Origin: Methanosarcina sp. DH2
GTDB lineage: Archaea; Halobacteriota; Methanosarcinia; Methanosarcinales; Methanosarcinaceae
NCBI RefSeq assembly: GCF_020804225.1
Contig: NZ_WJBI01000002.1
Span: 328,332 to 392,331 of the forward strand
Length of the DNA: 64,000 nucleotides
Reading direction: 5' to 3'
Shown here: one piece after another, positions 28,239 through 37,710 of the stretch
Layout of the letters: every line of letters begins with the position of its first letter
Numbering within the stretch: the stretch's first letter is position 1
Notes under the pieces: model-generated
What the model was told of the DNA's origin: nothing
The model's input: the letters and a program-made list of their open reading frames with translations, nothing else
Databases searched by the model: none
Translations under genes and position numbers: made by a program

Positions 28239-31200
28239 ATGATAAAGGAAATCACTGCCAAATACAATGCAGAACAAATAGAAAAAAAAGTAACGCAGTT
28301 CTGGGAAGACAGCGACGCTTATCGGAAAACCCGGGAGCACCGCAAGACTGGAAAAAGGCTTTTTTTCGTTGACGGCCCACCGTACACTACAGGACACATC
28401 CACCTGGGGACTGCCTGGAATAAGATTATTAAAGATTCCATTCTCCGCTATTACTCCATGAATAACCGCAATATCCTTGAGCGCCCGGGCTGGGATATGC
28501 ACGGCCTGCCCATTGAGGTCAGAGTCGAAGGTTTGCTCGGCTTCAAGTCCAAGAAGGATATCGAGAGCTTCGGAGTAGAGAACTTTATTGAGAAATGCAA
28601 AGAATTTGCCCTCACGCAGAAACAGGCAATGACCGAGCAGTTCCAGAGGCTTGGGGTCTGGATGCAGTGGGAAGAACCCTACATGACCTTAAAAGACGAC
28701 TACATCGAGGCTGCCTGGTGGACCCTCAAACAGGCCCATGAAAAGGACCTCCTTGATATGGGCAAGCGTTCGGTAAACTGGTGCCCGCGCTGTGAGACTG
28801 CAATTGCAGACTCCGAAGTCGAATATTCCGAGCGGACTGATCCTTCTATCTATGTGAAATTCAAGGTTAAAGGCGAGGAAAACACTTTCATTGTTATCTG
28901 GACAACAACCCCATGGACAATTCCAGCCAACGTGGCTGTGGCTGTTCACCCGGCTTACGAATACTCGAAATTCAAAGCGGTCAGACAGGACGGCTCGGAA
29001 GAAGTCCTTATCGCAGCCACAGACCTGATCAGAAATGTCCTCAAGCAGGGCAGGTATGCAGACTTTGAAATCCTTGAGACAATGCTCGGGGAAGAGCTCA
29101 CAAAGCTTGAGTACGAAAGCCCTGTTGGGGATCTCGTGCCTGTGCAGAATAAGATAAAGCACGGCGTTTACCTTGCAGATTTCGTAACCGTAGAAAATAC
29201 AGGCTGTGTGCATATAGCACCAGGGCACGGTATGGACGACTTTAACGTTGGTGTGAAGCACAAACTCCCTATCCTCTGTCCTGTAGGCCCGAACGGCTCT
29301 TATACCGAAGAAGCCGGGGAATACGAAGGCAAGAACGTAAGAGAAGCAAACCCAATTGTCATCGAAGACCTCAAAGCCCGCAACAGGCTCCTTGCCGAAG
29401 GGACAGTCACGCACAGATACGGGCACTGCTGGCGCTGCAAGACTCCTATCATCTACCTTGCAACCGAACAATGGTTCCTCAAGGTTACCGAGATCAAGGA
29501 TAAAATGCTCGAAGAGATCGATGCCGTTGACTGGTACCCTGACTGGGCAGGTTCAGCCCGTTTCAGGACCTGGGTCGAAGGCGCAAGGGACTGGTGCATC
29601 TCCAGGCAGCGCTACTGGGGAGTTCCTATCCCTGTCTGGAAGTGCAGGAAATGCGGAAAGCTTGAGGTAATAGGGACAAAAGCCGAACTGCTTGAAAAAG
29701 CAGGATTAAGCGGCACTGATATCGAATTGCACCGCCCCTATGTGGACAAAGTCACTGTACCCTGTGAGTGCGGAGGGGAGAAAAAGCGTGTTGAGGACGT
29801 CTTTGACGTCTGGTTTGACTCGGCTGTCGCCTCATGGGCTACCCTGAAGTTCCCGCAGACGCACGAGCAGTTTGATGAATGGTGGCCTGCAGACTTCATT
29901 ACCGAAGGACACGACCAGACACGCGGCTGGTTCTATTCCCAGCTCGGAGCAAGCATGGTTGGCTTTGGGCGGGCTCCTTATAAGAGTGTGCTCATGCACG
30001 GCTTTACTCTTGATGCAGGCGGAAAAAAGATGTCCAAAAGCCTTGGAAACGTAATCTCCCCGCTGGACATCATCGACAGGTTCGGGGCAGATACCCTGCG
30101 TGCCTATGTGCTTTCTTCAAGCGCTCCCTGGGACGACCTGAAGTTCAACCTGGAAGAAGTAGAGACCATCCACCGTTCGATTAACATCCTCTGGAACGTC
30201 TTCAGGTTCCCGCTGCCGTATATGGCTCTTGACAACTTTGATCCCATGAAGGTCAGCCTTGATTCCGTAAAAGATGCCCTGCGTGAGGAAGACAGGTGGA
30301 TTCTCTCAAGAGCCCAGTCCGTTGTAAAAGCCGTAGATGAAGCCATGAGCGGGTACCTGCTGCATAAAGCAGTCCGTGAGATCCTGGAGTTTGCTCTCGA
30401 AGACCTTTCACGCTGGTATATCCAGCTTATCCGCCCGAGGACCTGGACAGAAGCTGACGACCCGGACAAGCTTGCAGCTTACTGTGTGCTTTACGAGGTA
30501 TACGTAACCATCACAAAACTGATCTCGCCTTTCATGCCCTACCTGGCTGAGGAGATGTACCAGAACCTGATCAGGAATGTGGACCCGAACGCTTCCGAGT
30601 CGGTCCATATGTGCGATTGGCCGAAAGTTAACGAAACCTATCTCGACCCTGAGCTTGAAGCAGCTATGAGCACTGCCCGTTCTATTGTGGAAGCTGCCTC
30701 AAACGCCCGCCAGAAAGCAGGAAGAAAACTCAGATGGCCCATATCCAGAATTGTTGTGTCCCCTGAGAATGAAGATACAGCAAAAGCTGTCGAAAGGCTG
30801 CGCTCAGTCCTTATGGACCAGACCAATTCCAAGGCGATCGTTCTAACAGGCATGGGCGAAAGCTGGGACGAACTCGGGCTTGAGGTCATCCCTGACCCGG
30901 GCAAGATCGGGCCTGTCTTCAAGAAAGATGCCGGAAAAGTTATCCCTGCCCTGCAAAAAGTCGATGGTTTTGCTTTAAGGAAAGCCTTTGCCGAAACAGG
31001 GGAATTCGAACTCTCCCTGACTGATGGGACCACTGTCACAGTCACCCCGGGCATGGCAAACTTTAAAGAAACCCTGCCTGAAGGTACAGCCAGTGCCGAA
31101 TCCGATGCAGGTCTTGTTTATGTGGACGCAAACCTCACCTCTGAACTCGAAGCTGAAGGATATGCTAGGGAAGTTATCCGCAGGCTCCAGGACATGCGTA

Positions 31201-31418
31201 AGGAACTCGATCTTATTGTGGACGAAAACATCCGCGCCTCTGTACGGATCGAAGACGAAAGGGTCTTCAAACTCGTTGAAACCCTTAAAAAAATGATTGC
31301 AGAAGAGGTTAGAGCCGATGTCTTTGACCTCGGCAGCGGGATCGAAGTTTCCGGAGCCCTTGTAAAGGAATGGGACGTCGAAGGCATTGCCATGAAGATG
31401 GGAATTGCAAAGAAATAA
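28239..31418 (+). CDS. ileS: Isoleucyl-tRNA synthetase
   Basis: 1059 residues. It charges tRNA-Ile in the cytoplasm. Class I signature HIHLG at residues 53-57, an editing (CP1) domain with [13 protein letters not shown], and the KMSKS loop ([11 protein letters not shown]) near residue 595. WYFSQL and [12 protein letters not shown] blocks are typical. Length fits archaeal/eukaryotic-type IleRS, with a long C-terminal region after the anticodon-binding domain. Start ATG 28239 follows CAGGGAGACC. mptE follows 93 bp later on the same strand and may be cotranscribed. Confidence 0.97.
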   Translation: MIKEITAKYNAEQIEKKVTQFWEDSDAYRKTREHRKTGKRLFFVDGPPYTTGHIHLGTAWNKIIKDSILRYYSMNNRNILERPGWDMHGLPIEVRVEGLLGFKSKKDIESFGVENFIEKCKEFALTQKQAMTEQFQRLGVWMQWEEPYMTLKDDYIEAAWWTLKQAHEKDLLDMGKRSVNWCPRCETAIADSEVEYSERTDPSIYVKFKVKGEENTFIVIWTTTPWTIPANVAVAVHPAYEYSKFKAVRQDGSEEVLIAATDLIRNVLKQGRYADFEILETMLGEELTKLEYESPVGDLVPVQNKIKHGVYLADFVTVENTGCVHIAPGHGMDDFNVGVKHKLPILCPVGPNGSYTEEAGEYEGKNVREANPIVIEDLKARNRLLAEGTVTHRYGHCWRCKTPIIYLATEQWFLKVTEIKDKMLEEIDAVDWYPDWAGSARFRTWVEGARDWCISRQRYWGVPIPVWKCRKCGKLEVIGTKAELLEKAGLSGTDIELHRPYVDKVTVPCECGGEKKRVEDVFDVWFDSAVASWATLKFPQTHEQFDEWWPADFITEGHDQTRGWFYSQLGASMVGFGRAPYKSVLMHGFTLDAGGKKMSKSLGNVISPLDIIDRFGADTLRAYVLSSSAPWDDLKFNLEEVETIHRSINILWNVFRFPLPYMALDNFDPMKVSLDSVKDALREEDRWILSRAQSVVKAVDEAMSGYLLHKAVREILEFALEDLSRWYIQLIRPRTWTEADDPDKLAAYCVLYEVYVTITKLISPFMPYLAEEMYQNLIRNVDPNASESVHMCDWPKVNETYLDPELEAAMSTARSIVEAASNARQKAGRKLRWPISRIVVSPENEDTAKAVERLRSVLMDQTNSKAIVLTGMGESWDELGLEVIPDPGKIGPVFKKDAGKVIPALQKVDGFALRKAFAETGEFELSLTDGTTVTVTPGMANFKETLPEGTASAESDAGLVYVDANLTSELEAEGYAREVIRRLQDMRKELDLIVDENIRASVRIEDERVFKLVETLKKMIAEEVRADVFDLGSGIEVSGALVKEWDVEGIAMKMGIAKK

Positions 31419-31511
31419 TCCAGAAGAATAAACTCTGAAATTAAGTTTAGAAAAGCAACTCAGTAAGAAAATCTAAGTTCAGAAACGAAAAACAGGAAAG
31501 GAGTTATTAAT

Positions 31512-32153
31512 ATGGATTTTGCTGCCTGGGAGCCAATTTACGAAAGAATCCTTGAAGACTTCGGGTTCGACCGCTCAGGTGATGAAGAGGCAGCCCGATT
31601 CCTTTCCTTCCTACTGACCAGGGAAAATACTGCGAGCCTTTCCGAACTCAAAGACACAATTTCAGGAAAGCCTGTTCTGGCCTGCGGAAACGCCCCCGGA
31701 CTCAGAAACGAGCTTTCGAAAATCAATTTATCTGCTTTTGTAATAATTGCAGCCGACGGAGCTGCTGCTGTTCTTATGGATATGGGTCGCGTACCTGAAG
31801 TCATCTGTACCGACCTTGACGGCAATTCCGAAGCTGATATAGAAAAAGAGATCCTTGCCTGTGCCAGGGGCTCCATTGTTCTCATCCATGCCCACGGGGA
31901 CAACATGGACAAGCTGGAGAGATATGTGCCCCGGTTCAGGCGCTTTATTGCAACCACCCAGGCAAGGCCTTTCGATAAAGTATATAACTTTGGCGGATTC
32001 AGTGACGGAGACCGCTGTGTTTTTGTAGCCAGAGATTTCGGGGCTAAAAGTGTTATGCTGGCTGGATTTGATTTTGAAGATCCAGATGTAAATCCGATTA
32101 AGAAAAAGAAATTGAAGTGGGCAAAGGAATTAATCGCAAGACTGAATGTCTAA
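31512..32153 (+). CDS. mptE: 6-hydroxymethyl-7,8-dihydropterin diphosphokinase MptE
   Basis: 213 residues. It transfers diphosphate to hydroxymethyl-dihydropterin in methanopterin synthesis, the archaeal non-FolK type (DUF115 fold, MJ1634-like). Key blocks seen: GKPVLACGNAPGLR near the start, VIIAADGAA, VICTDLDGN with two Asp, IHAHGDN and the C-terminal NFGGFSDGDR and AGFDFED. AAAGGAG precedes ATG 31512. Fragments of its 3' end recur downstream at 32815-32948 and 34356-34420, so this gene seems to be the donor of decayed duplicates. Confidence 0.93.
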   Translation: MDFAAWEPIYERILEDFGFDRSGDEEAARFLSFLLTRENTASLSELKDTISGKPVLACGNAPGLRNELSKINLSAFVIIAADGAAAVLMDMGRVPEVICTDLDGNSEADIEKEILACARGSIVLIHAHGDNMDKLERYVPRFRRFIATTQARPFDKVYNFGGFSDGDRCVFVARDFGAKSVMLAGFDFEDPDVNPIKKKKLKWAKELIARLNV

Positions 32154-32814
32154 AGGCGAAAGATTGGCGGAAGGCTAAGTAGGTAATTAAAGTTTAATAA
32201 ATGGACAGAAAAGAATTATTTCGTGTGAGTATTGACCAATAGTCTATCTTTTTGGGAAAAATATACCTCTAAATAAAAAAAAGGGAACTTGCATACTCCA
32301 TGAATAGAAGAGATACTCATTTTTTTCAGTTAAATTCTTAAGCCCTAAGGCTTTAGATCAGACCTAATTGCTTTCCTGTATTTTTAATTCACTTAAACTA
32401 CCTTATTTTTCCCTTATTTGCAGAAAAGAGAGCTAAAAGCTTTTTTCTATGGATAGACTGGCAAATTAATAGGATATAAATTAAATTTATAAGCTGATCA
32501 TTTTGTTCCCGCGAGGTTTTTTACGATATAAACTGTTTTTTACGATATAAACTGTTTTTTACGATATAAACGAAGATAATCGTGCGCTTTTACATAGTTG
32601 ATATTTTGAATATAAACAAAAAAATGATTCCTACTCCAATTCAGAATTCGGGTCCGTAATTAGGAAGGCAGCCAGACAATCTGGCGCAGGCATCCTGTAC
32701 CATATGAATCGAAAAGCAATTTTTCGAGTTCATGGGACTATTTCTCAGACCTGGAGGTATTTTTCTATATTATTTGATTTTTTCCAGGCCTTTCAGTAAA
32801 GCACATAATTTAAA
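32154..32814. other. Spacer downstream of mptE, start of the duplicated region
   Basis: No supported gene. TTATTTTTCCCTTATTTGCAG (near 32402) and the following 100 bp recur, diverged, at about 33210-33310. Three copies of TTTTTTACGATATAAACTG lie at about 32517-32575. Confidence 0.6.
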
Positions 32815-32948
32815 GGATTCATTGACAGAGTCCGCTACGTTTTTGTAGCCTGGAACTTTGGGGCTGATTGCATAAGGCTGGATTTGATTTTAGGGTCTCT
32901 ATAAACCCGATTAAAGAAGTTAAAATAGACGAAAGAATTAATCGGGAT
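32815..32948 (+). pseudogene. Decayed copy of the mptE 3' end
   Basis: Similar to about 31993-32150. Shared stretches: ACGTTTTTGTAGCC, TTTGGGGCT, GGCTGGATTTGATTTT, CCCGATTAA and GAATTAATCG. Indels and stops break the frame. It is followed by spacer and then the first peptide-gene leader. Confidence 0.8.
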
Positions 32949-33380
32949 GTATTATTGGGATGTTATGAATTAGAGGGCTAATTGCTATTTTTGATGATGG
33001 TGGCGAAATGAACTAACAAACTCAAAATTCTTTACCTGCTGATTGACTAATAATTTACGTTTTAGAGAAAAATACACTTTCCAAGAAAAAAACTGAATTT
33101 GAGTTGTTTATAAATATAGAGGGTTATCCATTTTTTGAGCCAAATTAGGGATATTTAAGGATTTAGATTACATTAAGCTGCTTTAATATACCACCGAAAT
33201 TTAATAGATCCTTTATTTTTCCTTTATTTCCAGAAAAAAAAGCTAAAAACTCCATTCTATGGATAAACTGGCAAATATATAAACTATAAATTAAATTTGT
33301 AAGTATATCACTTTTTCCCCACTGGATTTATCCGAATTTTCAAGAACTATTTAATGGTAAGTAGAGTTTATTCTGTTGAA

Positions 33381-33540
33381 TTTATATAATTTACGGTTAT
33401 ATATTTATTTATACTTACTGGCAATTAAAATTAATTCTGTGCGTCTCCAAACAAAATTAATAACCAGACTATCTTCTGGAAATAATTGCTGTGAGTATAA
33501 TCTTGATGTTGGGGGTTGATAGAGGGTTTGATTACAGGAG
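33381..33540 (+). promoter_or_regulatory. Peptide-gene promoter and leader, copy 1
   Basis: TTTATATAAT (33381-33390), a hairpin whose arms start near 33419 (GCAATTA) and end near 33489 (TAATTGC), then GGGGGTTGAT at 33511-33520. The order and distances recur at 34874 and 36422. Upstream sequence with ATGGTAAG is also shared. It probably drives the two following micro-ORFs. Confidence 0.7.
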
Positions 33541-33589
33541 TAGCTACATTATAAGAAGACTAATTTAAACTTAAAAACTCCATTCTTTC

Positions 33590-33690
33590 CAAATAACGTA
33601 TAGAAATATATAAGGCAAGTACATACAAAACTCCATTCTTTCCAAATATTGTACAGAATATACAAGGCAAGTACATACAAGACAGGTATG
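33590..33690. repeat. Two tandem copies of a 50-bp unit before the first micro-ORF
   Basis: Each copy begins AAACTCCATTCTTTCCAAAT and ends GGCAAGTACATAC. A related partial copy precedes the second micro-ORF (near 33870-33905). Confidence 0.8.
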
Positions 33691-33722
33691 AGAAAATATA
33701 CCAAAATCTGGAGGAAAATATA

Positions 33723-33803
33723 ATGGCATTTTTAAACATTTACTACAGCAACGTAAAGTTCTATTATGAGTCCACCAAGCTTTACATTAAAGCCTGGTGG
33801 TAA
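33723..33803 (+). CDS. Micro-ORF, 26-residue Tyr/Trp-rich peptide, copy 1
   Basis: Opens MAFLNIYYSNVKFYY and ends IKAWW. CTGGAGG lies seven bases upstream of ATG, a near-optimal ribosome binding site. The peptide is rich in aromatic and basic residues and has no signal peptide. The next ORF at 33940 is a near copy: the last 20 residues are identical, while the start is changed. Sequence conservation of the coding part with the binding site argues for translation; function unknown. Confidence 0.65.
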   Translation: MAFLNIYYSNVKFYYESTKLYIKAWW

Positions 33804-33849
33804 ATAACACGTGATGCAGAAGAATGTTAACTGCTTAAACTGAAAAGAA

Positions 33850-33872
33850 ATGGTTTCCTTAACCATCTTTTC
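33850..33872 (+). terminator. Possible hairpin terminator after the first micro-ORF
   Basis: ATGGTT (33850-33855) pairs with AACCAT (33861-33866), followed by CTTTTC. After the second copy the corresponding stem is AAATGGT/ACCATTT (34065-34088), so pairing is kept despite base changes. Confidence 0.45.
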
Positions 33873-33939
33873 TAAACGATGTACAGGAATATGCAAGACA
33901 GGTAAGAATAGGATACGCTAAAATCTGGAGGAAAATATA

Positions 33940-34020
33940 ATGGCATTTTTTACCGTTTACTACAGCAACGTAAAGTTCTATTATGAGTCCACCAAGCTTT
34001 ACATTAAAGCCTGGTGGTAA
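33940..34020 (+). CDS. Micro-ORF, 26-residue Tyr/Trp-rich peptide, copy 2
   Basis: Opens MAFFTVYYSNVKFYY, ends IKAWW; differs from copy 1 only in residues 4-6. The spacing to copy 1 is 217 bp, a tandem duplication that includes the ribosome binding site CTGGAGG and about 70 bp downstream. Substitutions at the N-terminus with an unchanged rest suggest selection on the peptide, though the duplication may be young. Confidence 0.65.
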   Translation: MAFFTVYYSNVKFYYESTKLYIKAWW

Positions 34021-34355
34021 ATAACACTTGATGCAGAAGAATGTTAACTGCTTAAACTGAAAAGAAATGGTTTCCTTAGCCACCATTTCGAAATATAATG
34101 GATAAGTTCCCGGGACATTTTATTTTGATTTGATGGCTATTAATTCTTATTTTTCATGAATCTGCAGCTATAAGTTCCTTTTTTCAGGGATCCTGGTATG
34201 ATTATCAGGGTAGCTACTGCTTTTATAACCCTTATTTTCCGTTTTTCCTTTTTTCCGTTTTTCCGTTTTTCCGTTTTTTTCCATGCTTCTTCTCTTAGCT
34301 TGAGATTGATAAAAAAATTATGGTTTTAATTATAGTGATTCTTGTTTCTTCGACT

Positions 34356-34420
34356 TACTGGATTTGATTTTGAAGGCTCGGACATAAATTTAATCAGGAA
34401 TAAAAAATCGAAGCTGGAAT
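34356..34420 (+). pseudogene. Second decayed fragment of the mptE 3' end
   Basis: ACTGGATTTGATTTTGAAGG followed by ATAAATTTAATCAGGAATAA, matching the codons for AGFDFED and NPIKK of mptE. Marks the start of the second duplicated unit. The surrounding 34021-34873 has no other supported gene; a C/T-rich run (TTTTTCCG repeated, near 34230-34280) is present. Confidence 0.7.
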
Positions 34421-34873
34421 GAAACTATCCAGGACTTCAGATCTTTAAAAGCAAAGTTCTGCTTTTTATATAGGCTTTGCGCAGTCAATTGGCAAATCCT
34501 CAAGTTTTTATTCATAGGATTAATTGAAACAGGCCAATTGAATACTTCTCTGCTTGAAGAATTTCTTGTTTCTAAATTAAATGACTGAAGTTGTATAGTC
34601 CATAATTAAAAAGTGTTATTCATTTTTTTCAAAAAAATTAACCTATTTTGAGATTTTTTAATTCGATTTAATTGGAAAATGGGACTTACTTATGCTTAAA
34701 AACCCTTATTTCTATCTAAATGACGAATTGAAGACTAAATGTCTTGATATTACTGAGATTTTTTAAGAATTGTAACTTCTAAATAAAAAAATATAGTAAA
34801 TCTGTAATTTCAGCCGAGTGTTTATCTGGATTTTCCAAGTCTATTAGTAGTAAGGAGATTTTATTCTGGTATT

Positions 34874-35010
34874 TTTATATAATTTACTATTACTATTTTA
34901 GTTGTACTCTATGGCAATTGAAACTAAATCTGCTCCTCTCCGAACGGAATGGTATCATAATTCCAAAAATTGCCATGAGTATAATACTTATCTGGGGGTT
35001 GATAGGGTTT
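34874..35010 (+). promoter_or_regulatory. Peptide-gene promoter and leader, copy 2
   Basis: TTTATATAAT at 34874, hairpin ATGGCAATT (34911-34919) with AATTGCCAT (34968-34976), nine perfect pairs, and GGGGGTTGAT at 34994-35003. In copy 3 the outer pair positions differ but the helix remains. Confidence 0.75.
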
Positions 35011-35140
35011 AACTTGAAAGGTACACACCATATAAGAGTATATACCAATCTTAAAAATCATCCTTTCCAGTATGTAAACGAGTATTGAAAGAATATAGTA
35101 GAATCAACGATAAGATAGTAAAACCACGGAGGTAAATATA

Positions 35141-35296
35141 ATGTGCGGAGGATATGGTTTCGATAGATGTAAATTTGATAGTTTCAAGAGCTTTGGATGT
35201 GGCTATGGTGGCTATGGCGGCGGCTATGGATGCGGCGGCTACGGTGGATTCTTCAATCGCTTCAAGCACTACGGCCGTCGCTTCGGCCGGTGCTGA
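35141..35296 (+). CDS. Micro-ORF, 51-residue Gly/Tyr/Cys-rich peptide, copy 1
   Basis: Opens MCGGYGFDRCKFDSFKSFGC, then a GYGG-type repeat (GYGGYGGGYGCGGYGG) and an Arg/Phe-rich end closing in FGRC. Five Cys, about a third Gly. CACGGAGGTAAATATA before ATG gives a full ribosome binding site. A near copy follows at 35364. The plan (Gly-rich core, conserved N-terminus, basic C-terminus, terminal Cys) could be a metal-binding, cell-envelope or modified-peptide precursor; none is shown. Confidence 0.7.
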   Translation: MCGGYGFDRCKFDSFKSFGCGYGGYGGGYGCGGYGGFFNRFKHYGRRFGRC

Positions 35297-35363
35297 TGAA
35301 AAGAATATAAAGAATACATAATTAAGCTAAATAAAATATGGTAAAACCACGGAGGTAAATATA

Positions 35364-35528
35364 ATGTACGGAGGATATGGTTTCGATAGATGTAAATTTG
35401 ATAGTTTCAAGAGCTTTGGATGTGGCTATGGTGGCTATGGCGGCGGCTATGGATGCGGCGGCTTTGATCCCTGGCGTAAATTCGGCGGTCGCTTCAAACA
35501 CTTTAGCCGTTGCCGTTCTTGGTGCTGA
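35364..35528 (+). CDS. Micro-ORF, 54-residue Gly/Tyr/Cys-rich peptide, copy 2
   Basis: Residues 3-33 match copy 1 exactly (from GGYGFDRC to GCGG); residue 2 is Tyr instead of Cys and the C-terminal third is different (FDPWRKFGGRF, then SRCRSWC). Same ribosome binding site CACGGAGG. The abrupt switch from an identical N-terminal part to a variable C-terminal part looks like a constant leader with a variable core, or recent partial gene conversion. Confidence 0.7.
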   Translation: MYGGYGFDRCKFDSFKSFGCGYGGYGGGYGCGGFDPWRKFGGRFKHFSRCRSWC

Positions 35529-35846
35529 GACGACTAATTATTAACTACTGAACCTGAAAGGATTACTGGATGCGAAAGAAACAGAATCCATAGTCATCTC
35601 TTCAAGATATGAAGGACAATTTTTCAAGGTATGAAGGATAATTTTTGAGAATTTGTCTTTTCTTGAATTGATGACTATGCATATTTATTCTTCTATGAGT
35701 TTTCACTTTGAAAGTGCGCCATAATAAACTTAAACATAGTTTCTACGGGGATTTTTATTGATATGGGATGTATAATTTCAACTGCATGTAATTGACGCAT
35801 AACAGAAAGATAAACAAAGAAAGACTAAAAGACGGAAGGAATTATA

Positions 35847-35936
35847 ATGTTTCCTTTCTTCTCATTTAAGTTCTTCTCCTTTAAATTCTTCCCGTTTAGA
35901 TTCAGGCATGGATTCCGCAGGTTCGGGTGCTGCTAA
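35847..35936 (+). CDS. Micro-ORF, 29-residue Phe-rich peptide, copy 1
   Basis: Opens MFPFFSFKFFSFKFFPFRFR and ends HGFRRFGCC. Thirteen Phe alternate with Lys/Arg and Ser/Pro; two terminal Cys. Ribosome binding site GACGGAAGGAATT. The 150 bp before and 200 bp after are shared with the copy at 36717. The cationic, amphipathic make-up recalls membrane-active peptides; untested. Confidence 0.68.
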   Translation: MFPFFSFKFFSFKFFPFRFRHGFRRFGCC

Positions 35937-36421
35937 ATTCTGGGTCTACTACTTACTCGGATAAAGTATATCTCTTTCGAAGGTGTCCTTAATGATTAAT
36001 GGCCATTATGAAGATCTTTTTAAATAGTCATAAAGGCTACATTTTAAGTGATCATTGTAAAGATTATTTCTACTCAACCGGAACAGAAACTACTAATTAT
36101 TTTTCTAAAAGAACTCTTTTTCTAAAGAAAAAGGCTGAAGTTTTGATGTTTAGTATTATAAAATGTTAGTCTTTTTTTCAACAAAAATAACCATTACTAA
36201 GGGTTTTAAATGGATTTAATTGTAAAATAGAGCTTATTTATCATGTAAAATTTTCTTTCTTACCAGAATAATAAATTAAAGACTAAGTATCCTGACATTA
36301 TTGAGAGTTTTTGAGAATTATAACTTCTAAATTAAGAAAAAGAGTAAAACTACAATTTCAGCCGGATATTTACCCGAATTTTCTAAGTCTATTAATGGTA
36401 AGGAGACTTCATTCTAGTAAT

Positions 36422-36565
36422 TTTATATAATTTGTTATTATTATTTATTTTTATACTCTCTGGCAATTAAAATTAAATCTGCTCCTCCAATGAAACTCAG
36501 TCTCAAGAATAATTTCAAAAATAATTGCCGTGAGTATATACTTATGTGGGGGTTGATAAAAGGTT
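36422..36565 (+). promoter_or_regulatory. Peptide-gene promoter and leader, copy 3
   Basis: TTTATATAAT at 36422, hairpin arms GGCAATTA (36462-36469) and TAATTGCC (36522-36529), GGGGGTTGAT at 36548-36557. Distance from TATA-like box to hairpin is 38-39 bp in all three copies. Confidence 0.75.
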
Positions 36566-36716
36566 TAACCCGGGTACACACCAAGAAGAATATTTCAGCT
36601 TAAACATGGTCTCTGTGGAGTTTTTTCCTAATATGGAGTGTATAATTTCGGCTGCAGAAGACTGAAGCATAACGGAAAGACGAACAAGGACAGACTAAAA
36701 GACGGAGGGAATTGTA

Positions 36717-36803
36717 ATGTTTTTCTTCCCATTTAAGTTCTTCTCGTTTAAATTCTTCCCGTTTAGATTCAGGCATGGATTCCGCGGGTTCGGGTGCTGC
36801 TAA
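36717..36803 (+). CDS. Micro-ORF, 28-residue Phe-rich peptide, copy 2
   Basis: Opens MFFFPFKFFSFKFFPFRFRH and ends GFRGFGCC. One codon shorter than copy 1 near the start, with one Arg to Gly change near the end; the length change is in frame. Several third-position changes relative to copy 1 are silent (TCC/TCG, CGC AGG/CGC GGG aside), which favours selection on the peptide. Ribosome binding site GACGGAGGGAATT. Confidence 0.7.
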   Translation: MFFFPFKFFSFKFFPFRFRHGFRGFGCC

Positions 36804-37156
36804 ATTCTGGGTCTACTACTGACTCAGATAGAGTATATCTCTTTGGAGCTATAATCAACCCTTATGGCCATTATGATTATGCGAAATGGTCATAATGGCT
36901 ACTTTTTAAACGGTCATTGTAGAGAGCTATCTCCACTCAGCCGGAATAGAACTTCAATTGTCTTTTTTGCGATATAACGACAGGCAGTTGTGCAATTTTA
37001 CATGGTTGATATTTTTGGGTCGTCTACGGTCAAGCAGTTGATATTTTGATACTATATTTTATCCGGTGCAGTTGAAGATTGATCCTTAATTTGATCGAAG
37101 CCGATAAGCCATGCCGCGCATGACGTCTATAAAGAAAGGTTAAAAAATGCCATTAA

Positions 37157-37226
37157 GGCTGCCCTGTAGTAATATCAACCGACTAGCTGTAGGCTGCCCT
37201 GTAGTAATATCAACCGACTAGCTGTG
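37157..37226. repeat. Two tandem copies of a 35-bp unit
   Basis: Unit begins GGCTGCCCTGTAGTAATATC and is repeated exactly once. Non-coding, downstream of the peptide array. Confidence 0.85.
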
Positions 37227-37290
37227 GATCACCTATTTTTGAGTGAAAAGAAAAATAATGTCTGGCTCCCCCGAGTTTCGCTTCCCGAGT

Positions 37291-37494
37291 TTCGCTTCCC
37301 GAGTTTCGCGTCGGGAGCACGAGGTCTGTTTCACTCGCTTCGCTCGTTCAAGCAGACTAATTTATAAAAATAACAGATTCTACTTCCATAATTTCGCTTC
37401 CCGAGTTTCGCGTCGGGAGCACGAGGTCTGTTTCACTCGCTTCGCTCGTTCAAGCAGACTAATTTATAAAAATAACAGATTCTACTTCCATAAT
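37291..37494. repeat. Two tandem copies of a 102-bp unit with inner palindrome
   Basis: Unit begins TTCGCTTCCCGAGTTTCGCG. CTTCCCGA pairs with TCGGGAG inside it, and a TTCACTCGCTTCGCTCG segment follows. The frame across it is open in one direction because the unit is a multiple of three, but no start signal supports a protein. Confidence 0.85.
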
Positions 37495-37710
37495 TTCGCT
37501 TAGGATCACAGGAAATATTTGATTTCCTGGGAGTTGCATTGCAAGTGCAACAGCACGATATAGAATAATAGCAGTAAGCTTCGCTCAGGAGAACTAATTA
37601 AACTCAGGTGAAATGTAGAAATAGAACTTAGCAGTAGAGCAACTGAAAAGACTTCAGCCATCTCCACTGCTGGGTTAAATTCGTATATAAGGGAAAAATT
37701 TTGGAGTATA

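Noticed and set aside
28689..29471. 260-codon minus-strand frame
   Set aside because: Antisense to ileS, whose class I synthetase motifs are unambiguous.
37243..37503. Open frame of 86 codons with an exact 34-residue repeat
   Set aside because: Produced by the 102-bp tandem duplication; no ribosome binding site, odd composition.
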